Both the position numbers and the translations under genes were made by a program. A DNA stretch of 13,138 nucleotides from Chlamydia trachomatis (lineage in GTDB: Bacteria > Chlamydiota > Chlamydiia > Chlamydiales > 2-12-FULL-49-11), in NCBI GenBank assembly GCA_945870925.1, contig CAMBTZ010000028.1, positions 1 through 13,138 on the forward strand, given 5' to 3'. The notes below the pieces were generated by a model. It was not told where the DNA came from. It worked only from the letters and a program-made list of their open reading frames with translations, and made no database searches. Numbering within the stretch: position 1 is the first letter of the stretch; every line of letters begins with the position of its first letter. Shown piece after piece: positions 7,056 to 12,947 of the stretch.

Positions 7056-7853
7056 TTACCTATATGTTAATACAATGCCCTCTATAAGCAAGGTCCAGCC
7101 ATCGACCATTACAAGCAGAAGAAGTTTTAGAGGAAGCGCAATTGTAAGGGGAGAAAGCATCATCATTCCCATTGCAAGTAAAATATTTGAGACAACAAGA
7201 TCAATCACAAAGAAGGGGAGATAGAGAAGAACGCCAATTTCAAAAGCACCCTTAACTTGACTTGTTAGGTAAGCTGGTACCACAATAATAAAATCGGTCG
7301 GTTTAAGCTCGCTTCTAACAGATGGGGGAAATTTTTGTTTAGCAAGCTGATAAAAATAAGTTCTGTGCTTTGCTATCGAATTTTTTACTAAGAATTTTCG
7401 CATCGGTTCTTTTGAGTGATCTAAGATTCCAATCATATACTCAACTGAAGATGGGGATAGTACTGTCTCAGTTTGTGAGGGGGCATTTTTTTTGATGAAT
7501 TCTTCTGATTCAGAATACATAGCCATGCATGTTGGCGCCATCACATAGACTGCCATCAGTAAAGCTATTCCGTTAATTACAGGATTTGGCGGCGAGTTTT
7601 GCACCCCAAGTGCTTGCCTTAAAAGAGATAAGACAATAACCATCTTCATAAATGAAGTAAGAAGCATTATTGCAAAAGGGAGAACGGCCATCCCTGCTAG
7701 AATTGCAACTTTCTGAATTAGAGGCGGTTGAGCTGATTCGTCAATAGAGTTGGAACTTTCGATTTTAGGGGAATCGGCATAAGCTTTTGTTGTAGCAAAA
7801 GCTCCAAAAAGGGCTACTCCAATAAATAAAAAAACTAAATAGCGTCTCATCAT
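7056..7853 (-). CDS. sctR: Type III secretion export apparatus protein SctR
   Basis: SctR (YscR/FliP family; CT562) forms the pentameric core of the export gate in the inner membrane. Residues 1-27 look like a cleavable or anchoring signal sequence ending at AYA-D. The first family block, FMKMVIVLSLLRQALGVQNS then PPN at 88-90, is diagnostic. After the second membrane segment (about 94-112) comes a polar loop of about 70 residues. The closing hydrophobic block runs from about 187 to 258 (VVPAYLTSQVKGAFEIG through LKLLLLVMVDGWTLL). At 265 aa it is longer than YscR-type proteins (about 217 aa), mainly through the N-terminal extension, as in other chlamydiae. The start ATG overlaps the sctL stop (ATGA), and two adjacent ATG codons (7853 and 7850) are both possible. 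Confidence 0.96.
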   Translation of the reverse strand: MMRRYLVFLFIGVALFGAFATTKAYADSPKIESSNSIDESAQPPLIQKVAILAGMAVLPFAIMLLTSFMKMVIVLSLLRQALGVQNSPPNPVINGIALLMAVYVMAPTCMAMYSESEEFIKKNAPSQTETVLSPSSVEYMIGILDHSKEPMRKFLVKNSIAKHRTYFYQLAKQKFPPSVRSELKPTDFIIVVPAYLTSQVKGAFEIGVLLYLPFFVIDLVVSNILLAMGMMMLSPLTIALPLKLLLLVMVDGWTLLIEGIVLTYR

Positions 7854-8473
7854 TTTGGCTTCATATGCGCTTCTAAGGCGCGTTCAAGTGCTCGATATTG
7901 GTTTTCTAGTGTTGCATTTAAAATTCCGCGTTCTGTTTCTATAATACAGCTTCCTTTTTCAATGTCATCACGTTTTTCAATTTGAAAACTCTCTAATCTT
8001 TCGAAATCTTTTTTAAGAGTCTCTTTTTCCGATTCTAAGTATTCAAGATCGGAGGCGTTTACGTAAAGCTTAACTATTTTTGATTGGATAACACTTTTAA
8101 TGGATTGCATTACAATTGATAAAATAGATTCTGGATTTTGTTTCAGCTCCTCACCAATAATTTTTTTTGCTGATTTTAAAACAAGGGGAAGAACTGCTTT
8201 TTGTAATTCGTGCTTCATTACTTTGAGCTTATCTTCAAACAATAACATCTGCTCATTAAACCTGTTCAACCCCTCTTGAAAACCCTCTTCCTTTGCTTTC
8301 TCTTTGATTGAGGCACTCTCTTTATGAGCTTCATCTAATACTTGTTTGCACTCATCTTGAGATTTAAGTAATAGCTCTTTAGCAGAAAGAAGCTGTTCAA
8401 AATCATCTTTTTTGATAATTTTTTCCTTTCCGGTATGAATGCAACCCTCTTTTATCAATTTAAAACAGTACAT
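7850..8473 (-). CDS. sctL: Type III secretion stator protein SctL
   Basis: SctL (YscL/FliH family; CT561) is the peripheral stator that holds and regulates the SctN ATPase and links it to the sorting platform. The 207-aa protein has the chlamydial-type N-terminus (FKLIKEG...DDFEQLLSAKELL), a long charged coiled coil at about 30-95 with the family feature EEGFQEGLNRFNEQ, and a C-terminal V/A-ATPase subunit E-like domain (about 100-200) including SCIIETERGILNATLE. An AAAGGA site 6 nt upstream supports the ATG at 8473. It is the first gene after a 159-nt gap, so it may have its own translation initiation instead of coupling to sctK. The 3' end overlaps sctR by 4 nt. Confidence 0.9.
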   Translation of the reverse strand: MYCFKLIKEGCIHTGKEKIIKKDDFEQLLSAKELLLKSQDECKQVLDEAHKESASIKEKAKEEGFQEGLNRFNEQMLLFEDKLKVMKHELQKAVLPLVLKSAKKIIGEELKQNPESILSIVMQSIKSVIQSKIVKLYVNASDLEYLESEKETLKKDFERLESFQIEKRDDIEKGSCIIETERGILNATLENQYRALERALEAHMKPK

Positions 8474-8632
8474 GTATAGTCCTTTAAATTTGGATTGGTC
8501 ATTTTACTTCGCATGTATCCCTTGTTTTTCATCCGCTTCCATCGGCCGTGTGATTCACACATCCTACTTCAGCGCCGCAGATGCCTGATAAAAAATCAAT
8601 GGCACATGCTATGTAAAATTAGCAATCAAAAT
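8474..8632. other. 159-nt spacer inside the secretion operon with GC-rich core and palindrome
   Basis: This is the only sizeable gap in an otherwise overlapping six-gene cluster. The part 8531-8589 is about 56% GC, well above its flanks. It contains a perfect inverted repeat, GTGTGA-T-TCACAC (8548-8560), and on the minus strand a weaker hairpin TGCC..TGAT-T5-ATCA..GGCA nearby. No T-run follows either, so a terminator is not supported. The longest minus-strand start-stop frame is only 12 codons. It could be an operator, a small RNA or processing site, or a dispersed repeat; the sequence does not decide. Confidence 0.5.
8548..8560. repeat. Perfect 6-bp inverted repeat with 1-nt centre (operator-like)
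   Basis: GTGTGA T TCACAC. The half-site TGTGA/TCACA recalls CRP-like half-sites, but those are spaced by 6 nt and here by 1 nt, so no known regulator is implied. It lies 75 nt upstream of the sctL start. Confidence 0.5.
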
Positions 8633-9493
8633 CTAAAGCACTATACCTTTCCATGCAATTAATGTTTGTTCTAAAGCAATACCAATCGCTTTTAAATCAT
8701 TTGGGGTTTTTGAAAAATTCAGAATCTTAATAGCGCTCTCTTTATTCAACATATGATGAATATACCAAATAAAGTCATCTGTTGCCTCGCTTAATGCAAT
8801 ACTTAATCGATAAAGTCCTCTTTCAAAAATCACTTTTCTTAAAAGATCGGAGTCTTCATTCCATGTGGCAAGACCAATTAATCCAAGAGATAATATATGA
8901 CGAAATTCTGAAATTTCTCTACAAAAGGTTACTTCATCAGTAAAAAGACTTTTTTCAATCTGTTTTAATATAGCGCCATTAATTACAGATTTAAGTTCAG
9001 ATGTTACATCAAAAAGTCCTAAATAAAAGCAAAGTTTATGAAGCTTCTCGCTATTGCCCTCCATTAGAAATGAGAGAGGAAAATCGGGTAAATAAGAGAG
9101 AGGGAGAGGCGGTGCGCTTTGAAATATTTGATTGAAAAGAAGGTTTAAAGAATAGATTTCAAAATCATGGGAAAAAGAATAGAGGGGAAGTTCAAGGCTA
9201 AGTTTATCGGATAGAATACGCCCTTTTTTTTGAGGGAATAAAGAGAGGTAAAATGCTAAATCGGCAGTTGAAAATTTTGAAAAAACATCAAGATACCAGC
9301 TATCATCAATTTTCCCGAAAAGTTCTTTTAAGGAAAGGTCCGGAAGTGGGTTTTTATGGCTTTTTTCTGTTTTAACCTGAATTAACGTAGATTCTGGTAA
9401 AAATTTAAAATATGAAGAAGTTTCAGGCGCTCTTTTTAAAAGAGAGCTAAGAGCTTTTAGTCCGGAAACTGTTGGATTTTTCTGAGATATCAT
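8633..9493 (-). CDS. sctK: Type III secretion sorting-platform protein SctK (CT560-like)
   Basis: By position (between sctJ and sctL) and by its C-terminal half this is the chlamydial CT560-type protein, assigned as SctK, the adaptor that ties the sorting platform to the inner ring. The 286-aa product is predicted soluble and helical, with no signal peptide or membrane helix. Its best-kept region is around residues 195-260, with LSLGLIGLATW, LRKVIFERGLYRLSIAL and FIWYIHHML. The N-terminal half (about 1-140) is Leu/Pro/Ser-rich and gives no motif. The start ATG overlaps the sctJ stop (ATGA), which makes the start firm. SctK proteins are very poorly conserved, so the name rests mainly on gene order and resemblance to CT560. 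Confidence 0.78.
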   Translation of the reverse strand: MISQKNPTVSGLKALSSLLKRAPETSSYFKFLPESTLIQVKTEKSHKNPLPDLSLKELFGKIDDSWYLDVFSKFSTADLAFYLSLFPQKKGRILSDKLSLELPLYSFSHDFEIYSLNLLFNQIFQSAPPLPLSYLPDFPLSFLMEGNSEKLHKLCFYLGLFDVTSELKSVINGAILKQIEKSLFTDEVTFCREISEFRHILSLGLIGLATWNEDSDLLRKVIFERGLYRLSIALSEATDDFIWYIHHMLNKESAIKILNFSKTPNDLKAIGIALEQTLIAWKGIVL

Positions 9494-10416
9494 AATTCTT
9501 CAGATTCTATTGGGATCTCTTCTTTTTTGATTTCCTGCATAAATGGTATAGGGTTAAATAATTCCCTAAATCCACCTTTGCTACGTAACATCGGATAGAT
9601 TTTCCATACGACCCAACCTGCAATAATTGCTAGAGCTAGAGTAAGGATTAGTAGAAAAAAGAATACTACACGAAACGTCCCAGCCGACTCTTTATTCATC
9701 GTCATAGACCATATTTTTACATACTCTTTAGGCATGCCATTTGAGGGCTGGCCTAGCGTATCAATTGTAACATCGGTAAATCGTGATCTATCGGAGACAA
9801 CAGTTACATCATTCACATCTAATCCGTTGATGCTTCCTGAAACAAGTCTTTTAATCTTATTTTCTAAGTGCGTATTTGGATCATCAATGATGCCTTGGTG
9901 TTTTACAAAAACAGCAGCCGTGATTTTATTTGGAGCGACCCCTTCAACAGCAGTACTTGTGTCCGGATATGAAAGCTGCACTGTAGCATCGATTACTCCG
10001 TCAATAAGTAAAATCATATTAGCAAGCTGCTGAGCAAGTCCTGCCTGATAACGGATAGTCTCCTCTTTATCAGTAGACATTAAGCCAGGCTTTCCAAACA
10101 GATCAAGCAAAGTTGTCCCTTGCCTGCGAGGTAATCCATTACTATTTAAAATCGACATCGCCGTAATAGTCTGCGAGGCATCTACATTGATATTGAATTT
10201 AGGAATCGCCGGACCTTCGCCTCCCATTGCAGCACCTGAAGATATAAGCTCTTTAGTCGCTTGTATACCTTTGCTTTGCAAGAAAACAACAATTACATTT
10301 GCTTCCCTCTCATCAACACCCGATACAACCGATTTTGATTCGTCGCAACCACAAAGAGTGAGAGCCAAAAAAATCCATAACAAGCCACGTAAATTCATAA
10401 CACCTCTCAAAAGCAT
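9490..10416 (-). CDS. sctJ: Type III secretion inner-membrane ring lipoprotein SctJ
   Basis: SctJ (YscJ/PrgK/FliF-like; CT559) is a lipoprotein that forms the periplasmic inner ring of the injectisome basal body. The N-terminal signal ends in an LCGC lipobox, with Cys24 as the likely lipidated residue. The first ring-building domain covers about 35-105 and includes REANVIVVFLQSKGI and NGLPRRQGTTLLDLFGKPGL. The second covers about 118-215, with ETIRYQAGLAQQLANMI, VFVKHQG and IKRLVSGSINGL. A transmembrane helix (248-272) and a short acidic cytoplasmic tail follow. Two starts are possible: ATG 10416 (AGGGA, 4-nt spacer) and ATG 10398 (GAGAGG, 4-nt spacer, product MNLRGLLWIF...). Both keep the signal peptide. 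It is the first gene of the secretion cluster and overlaps sctK by 4 nt. Confidence 0.95.
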   Translation of the reverse strand: MLLRGVMNLRGLLWIFLALTLCGCDESKSVVSGVDEREANVIVVFLQSKGIQATKELISSGAAMGGEGPAIPKFNINVDASQTITAMSILNSNGLPRRQGTTLLDLFGKPGLMSTDKEETIRYQAGLAQQLANMILLIDGVIDATVQLSYPDTSTAVEGVAPNKITAAVFVKHQGIIDDPNTHLENKIKRLVSGSINGLDVNDVTVVSDRSRFTDVTIDTLGQPSNGMPKEYVKIWSMTMNKESAGTFRVVFFFLLILTLALAIIAGWVVWKIYPMLRSKGGFRELFNPIPFMQEIKKEEIPIESEEL

Positions 10417-10461
10417 TTCTTCCCTTTAACACGATATAGAATTGCAAAACTAGAAAAAAAT

Positions 10462-10499
10462 GTATGCTAACATACTATCTCACTAGAATTCAAGGTCCA
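10462..10499 (-). promoter_or_regulatory. Candidate promoter region of the secretion operon, with inverted repeat
   Basis: In the 113-nt gap before sctJ, the minus strand has TGGACC (10494-10499), 16 nt, then TAGTAT (10472-10477); an alternative pairing is TTGAAT (10488-10493) with TAGCAT 18 nt on. Each box matches consensus at about 4 of 6. The start region coincides with a small inverted repeat GTATG-N4-CATAC (10462-10475), which could be an operator. There is no clear terminator after the upstream glycosyltransferase gene, so co-transcription with it is also possible. Confidence 0.3.
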
Positions 10500-10529
10500 C
10501 TTTTTTTTTAGACTCTACTTTTTTAGCGG

Positions 10530-11483
10530 TTATTTTTTGATGGGGGTGAAGATCCAGGAAGGACCAGGGCCAAAAGATCGATTGAAATAGTCGTAAATGC
10601 CTTTTTCAGAAGCGCGGTATGCGAGCCGGGAGATTCGTTTTTTGTAAGAGTTGCCAAAGAAAAACGCGCTGAGATTATTTGCATGTTTTTTGATAATAAG
10701 GAGGAGAAGGCGTCTTGGAAGATGTGTAAACATCCATAAATAAAATTCCTTTTTAGAGAAATTGCGCTCTATGAAATAAATTCGATTGCGCCATTGAAAA
10801 TAAGATTGTGGAGGTTTTGGATGAGCAAATGACCTTGATTCTTTGTGATAAATAATAGGAGATGGAACATAAGTACACAAAAAGCCCTTTTTTCTAACAG
10901 AAAAGCACCAGTCGATTTCTTCATAGTAGAGAAAAAACGACTCCTCAAATAAGCCCACTTCTTCAAAAATTTTACGCGGAATAAACAGAGCGCACCCCGT
11001 TACAAAATCAAGATTGTGAGAAATGTTAGCATCAAAATTCTTATCGGGCACATTTCTAAATTTCCCCTTCTTTTTATTCCACATACCGCCAAAATGTTGC
11101 ATCACGCTTGGCTCATCATAATAATAGACTCTGCCGCCAAGAACGCTATTTGGGCATCGTGCGCTCTCTTTAGCAAAACATTCCAAGCAATCTTTGTCTA
11201 TAATTGTATCGTTATTAAGAACAAGAATAGAGTCAGCCCCATGATTAAGTGCATACCGGATCCCTACATTATTCCCGCCAGCATAGCCAAGATTTGAGCT
11301 TGTTTCAAGCAATACGATATTTGGAAATGACTCACTTAAATAAGTTACACTCTCATCTTCGGAATGATTGTCAACAATCACAATCTCATAATCTGTATAG
11401 GTAGAATCTAAAATCGAAAGAACACACTCTTTAGTATCTTCCTTTCCCCGAAAATTTAATATGATTACAAATACTTTTTGCAT
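10530..11483 (-). CDS. GT2-family glycosyltransferase (rhamnosyltransferase-like, COG1216 type)
   Basis: This is a cytoplasmic nucleotide-sugar glycosyltransferase of the GT-A fold, about 317 aa. From the chosen start it shows the opening strand VFVIILNFRG, the nucleotide-binding VDN at 37-39 (IVIVDNHSEDES), NLGYAGGNN at 64-72, the DXD-equivalent Asn-Asn-Asp at 90-92 (VLNNDT), and the acceptor-side region GCALFIPRKIFEEVGLF followed by FLYYEEIDWCF. These are the hallmarks of the WcaA/rhamnosyltransferase group. Such enzymes usually add sugars to lipopolysaccharide, surface polysaccharide or glycoprotein; the substrate cannot be read here. The frame extends 24 codons further to 11555, but AGGAG at 11490-11494, 6 nt before the ATG at 11483, sets the start. 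It stands alone, upstream of the secretion genes, and diverges from a small ORF whose ATG is only 30 nt away. Confidence 0.86.
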   Translation of the reverse strand: MQKVFVIILNFRGKEDTKECVLSILDSTYTDYEIVIVDNHSEDESVTYLSESFPNIVLLETSSNLGYAGGNNVGIRYALNHGADSILVLNNDTIIDKDCLECFAKESARCPNSVLGGRVYYYDEPSVMQHFGGMWNKKKGKFRNVPDKNFDANISHNLDFVTGCALFIPRKIFEEVGLFEESFFLYYEEIDWCFSVRKKGFLCTYVPSPIIYHKESRSFAHPKPPQSYFQWRNRIYFIERNFSKKEFYLWMFTHLPRRLLLLIIKKHANNLSAFFFGNSYKKRISRLAYRASEKGIYDYFNRSFGPGPSWIFTPIKK

Positions 11484-11489
11484 GGATAT

Positions 11490-11494
11490 CTCCT
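11490..11494 (-). promoter_or_regulatory. Ribosome binding site fixing the glycosyltransferase start
   Basis: The minus strand reads AGGAG-atatcc-ATG. It favours the 317-aa product over a 341-aa version whose extra N-terminal residues do not belong to the GT2 fold. Confidence 0.7.
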
Positions 11495-11513
11495 GTTTCA
11501 GTATATAAGGATT

Positions 11514-11837
11514 ATGGATATCGTTTCTATTGTTTTTGATGAAAATGCTGCTCATAAGGCGGCATCTTCATCACTTTGTGTACTTGAAGTTACCTTGCCC
11601 GAGGCTCTAGACGAGGCTGTTTGGGAAAGACTCCTCGTCATTAAAGAGCTCACCTACCCACTGCCAATAGTTGTTGCCTTTTCGCCCACCTGGCTTGGCG
11701 AAGGCCTAGAATCCGTCCTCACCCGTCTCGCTGCATCCTTTGTAACAGGCGTCTCTTTAAAGAAATCCCTTAACGCATCCCTTGTCTCCCAGATCAATAG
11801 AGCTCATAACCTCGGCCTGACAATAATACATAATTAA
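11514..11837 (+). CDS. Unrecognised 107-aa protein, possibly a fragment of a TIM-barrel enzyme
   Basis: I do not recognise this gene. The predicted 107-aa protein alternates strand-like segments (CVLEVTL, PIVVAFS, ASFVTGVSL, LTIIHN) with amphipathic helices, the rhythm of half a (beta-alpha)8 barrel. It ends abruptly after LGLTIIHN with no further conserved sequence in any frame. Faint resemblance to the first half of type I 3-dehydroquinate dehydratase or to the end of a glycerophosphodiester phosphodiesterase is possible, but no catalytic set is visible. The coding DNA is unusual: about 52% GC over 11641-11760 and many C-ending codons (CTC, GTC, ACC, TCC), unlike its AT-rich neighbours. The ATG at 11514 has AAGGA only 2 nt upstream, a poor spacing. 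It could be a functional small protein, a truncated gene or a recent acquisition. No signal peptide or membrane helix is seen. Confidence 0.5.
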   Translation: MDIVSIVFDENAAHKAASSSLCVLEVTLPEALDEAVWERLLVIKELTYPLPIVVAFSPTWLGEGLESVLTRLAASFVTGVSLKKSLNASLVSQINRAHNLGLTIIHN

Positions 11838-11921
11838 AATTTTATTAATTCTAATTTCTGTTCATTCATCTTAATAACATAATATAAAAACCTTTAATTG
11901 TTTGTTTTTATGGACGTAAAT

Positions 11922-11950
11922 TTGTTAAATCTATAACTTATTGTTATTAA
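11922..11950 (+). promoter_or_regulatory. Candidate promoter for the repeat-containing protein gene
   Basis: TTGTTA (11922-11927), a 17-nt spacer and TATTAA (11945-11950), each 4 of 6 to consensus, in the AT-rich stretch 11838-11980. The start would be near 11957, with AAGAGG (11969-11974) placed 6 nt before the ATG. Chance matches are frequent in such AT-rich DNA. Confidence 0.3.
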
Positions 11951-11980
11951 ATATTATTAACAAAAAATAAGAGGTTAAAT

Positions 11981-12475
11981 ATGCAAGTTATTTCAAATTT
12001 AGCAATTAAATTGCCCCAAAGATTTGAAGATGCGCTAGGTGCAGTTGGAAAACTAAGGAATGCAGTAATTCACCCGATCGATACTGTAAGCACAGTAATT
12101 CAGTCAGTAAGAGTTTTATTTAAATCACTTTCTTTAGGCTGTACTCGCAGTAATGCAAATCAAGTGACCATGCTTAATACAGTGCCAGCTCGAGTAGTAG
12201 CTCAAGACGAAGTAGTAGCTCAAGAAGAACTTCTAATGCTGACGGATAGAAGCGTAGACCAAAATGATGTAGCTCAAGAAGAACTTCTAATGATGACGGA
12301 TAGAAGCGTAGACCAAAATGATGTAGCTCCAGTTGTTGAGCAGTCGAAATTGAGCAAAGGTTGTAGTGGTATTTCTAGAATTGTAAGTAATCTATTTGCT
12401 TCTATTAGTGCATTATTTCAGACTATTAAAACTGCAGTTGCAAATTTCTTTCATAGAGATGTAGCTCAAATCTAA
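11981..12475 (+). CDS. Unrecognised 164-aa protein with internal tandem repeats; candidate secreted effector
   Basis: No known family is recognised. The protein has three parts. An N-terminal region (1-55) of amphipathic helices is rich in Val, Leu, Ser and Lys. A central acidic repeat region (72-115) contains VVAQDE and VVAQEE (72-77, 78-83) and two 18-residue units VAQEELLM(L/M)TDRSVDQND (79-96, 97-114). A C-terminal amphipathic, hydrophobic region (128-158) is followed by a final VAQI that echoes the repeat. There is no Sec signal peptide. AAGAGG 6 nt before the ATG is a good ribosome binding site, and the frame is intact despite the duplication, so it is probably expressed. Short, repeat-bearing, helix-rich proteins of unknown family in chlamydiae are often type III substrates or inclusion-associated proteins. 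That is inference here; the secretion genes nearby encode the machine, not its substrates. Confidence 0.62.
   Translation: MQVISNLAIKLPQRFEDALGAVGKLRNAVIHPIDTVSTVIQSVRVLFKSLSLGCTRSNANQVTMLNTVPARVVAQDEVVAQEELLMLTDRSVDQNDVAQEELLMMTDRSVDQNDVAPVVEQSKLSKGCSGISRIVSNLFASISALFQTIKTAVANFFHRDVAQI
12194..12229 (+). repeat. Two 18-nt direct repeats (six codons, VVAQ[D/E]E)
   Basis: GTAGTAGCTCAAGACGAA (12194-12211) and GTAGTAGCTCAAGAAGAA (12212-12229) differ at one base. The second copy overlaps the start of the 54-nt repeat below, so the array is nested and in frame. Confidence 0.9.
12215..12322 (+). repeat. Two tandem 54-nt repeats (18 codons each) within the 164-aa protein gene
   Basis: Units 12215-12268 and 12269-12322 are identical except for one base (AATGCTGACGG against AATGATGACGG, giving Leu or Met). 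A third copy begins at 12323 (GTAGCTC) and diverges at once. The unit is a multiple of three, so copy number can change without a frameshift. Near-identity suggests a recent duplication. Confidence 0.95.
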
Positions 12476-12496
12476 ATTTATTCGTGCTCTCAACTT

Positions 12497-12528
12497 TAGG
12501 GGTCAGCGTTAATTAGAAATGACCCCTA
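12497..12528 (+). terminator. Hairpin after the repeat-protein gene; possible terminator and transposon end
   Basis: TAGGGGTC (12497-12504) and GACCCCTA (12521-12528) form a perfect 8-bp stem with a 16-nt loop, followed 6 nt later by TTTTTT (12535-12540). It lies 22 nt past the stop codon and could end that transcript. The long loop and offset T-run are atypical, and the same bases form the outer end of the degraded insertion element. Its primary origin is therefore probably the element. Confidence 0.4.
12506..12526 (+). repeat. Left outer end motif of the degraded insertion element
   Basis: Begins GCGTT and ends TTAGAAATGACCCC. It matches the motif 26 nt further in and, reversed, the one at 12842-12861. 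Confidence 0.75.
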
Positions 12529-12531
12529 GTT

Positions 12532-12552
12532 GCGTTTTTTAGAAATGTCCCC
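12532..12552 (+). repeat. Left inner end motif of the degraded insertion element
   Basis: Begins GCGTT and ends TTAGAAATGTCCCC. It differs from the outer copy at a few positions and is closest to the right-end copy (GAAATGTCCCC). Confidence 0.75.
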
Positions 12553-12799
12553 TATTAGGCATGTAGCCAACTCTTTTTTTCCCCGTGCAAGCTTATGGTA
12601 ACCACGGCCCCCCTCCTCTTTTTTGATATTAAGCCAATTGCTCCATCATCCTTATATTGTCTTGCTGTCCTTCTTATCTGCCTTTCACTAAAATACAGAT
12701 AATATTAACATATGGTTGAGTAAGCCTTTTTTCAAGATCTTTTTGTGTAATCTAAAATCTACCTAACTCATTGATAATCATAGAAATATCTACTTTCAT
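12553..12799 (-). pseudogene. Transposase N-terminal remnant (ISNCY-like helix-turn-helix domain)
   Basis: Reading the minus strand from ATG 12799 gives MKVDISMIINELGRF, an in-frame TAG (12752-12754), then ITQKDLEKRLTQ. A frameshift near 12690 moves into SERQIRRTARQYKDDGAIG and LISKKR, and a second shift in an A-run near 12575 gives KKELAT. Together these reproduce the usual N-terminus of ISNCY-type transposases: a 'LEKRLTQ' recognition helix region, 'S.RQIRR', 'Y..DG..GLISK.RG' and a basic linker. The homology then breaks off at the left end motif, so the catalytic DDE domain (about 300 residues) is missing. One stop, two frameshifts and the large deletion make it dead. The identification is by remembered family pattern, without a database search. 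Confidence 0.78.
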
Positions 12800-12947
12800 A
12801 GTTAGCGCATCCTAGGTTAATTAATCTTTTTAGTCCCAAAAGGGGACATTTCCATTTAACGGATATAGGGCATTTAAAATAAACACCTACAATTATAATT
12901 TTTAGCTTAACTAATTAACAATTAAATGTTATAGTTATGTAATTAAT

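Larger units (their letters stand above)
12497..12870. mobile_element. Degenerate, internally deleted insertion element (ISNCY/IS1202-like)
   Basis: This stretch of about 375 bp is bounded by related motifs in inverted orientation. Two copies sit at the left, 26 nt apart (12506-12526 and 12532-12552, core TTAGAAATG[A/T]CCCC), and one at the right in reverse (12842-12861). Between them, on the minus strand, lies the broken N-terminal part of a helix-turn-helix transposase. The catalytic integrase-core part is absent, so most of the element has been deleted and the remnant cannot move by itself. Multiple short repeats at each end and this type of N-terminal sequence fit ISNCY (IS1202-type) elements; the family name is tentative. 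I could not identify a target-site duplication. The exact outer limits are uncertain by some 10-20 nt. Confidence 0.75.

Noticed and set aside
8548..8560. CRP binding site
   Set aside because: Half-sites resemble TGTGA/TCACA but the spacing is 1 nt, not 6; chlamydiae are not known to use this regulator in this way.
8474..8632. Possible small gene between sctK and sctL
   Set aside because: The longest minus-strand start-stop frame is only 12 codons with no good ribosome binding site; the other frames have frequent stops.
9734..10033. Plus-strand frame of 99 codons inside sctJ
   Set aside because: It is antisense to the strongly conserved second ring domain of SctJ; its composition is what the reverse of that gene would give.
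10187..10429. Plus-strand frame of 80 codons over the sctJ 5' end
   Set aside because: It is the mirror of the SctJ lipoprotein signal and first domain and lacks independent support.
11016..11297. Plus-strand frame of 93 codons inside the glycosyltransferase
   Set aside because: It is antisense to conserved GT2 motifs and has no start signals.
11838..11980. Gene or RNA in the AT-rich gap before the repeat protein
   Set aside because: There are stops in all frames and no stable hairpin, tRNA-like fold or known leader; only a weak promoter candidate is supported.
12215..12322. CRISPR-like array
   Set aside because: The 54-nt repeats are directly adjacent without spacers and encode an in-frame peptide, so this is a coding repeat.
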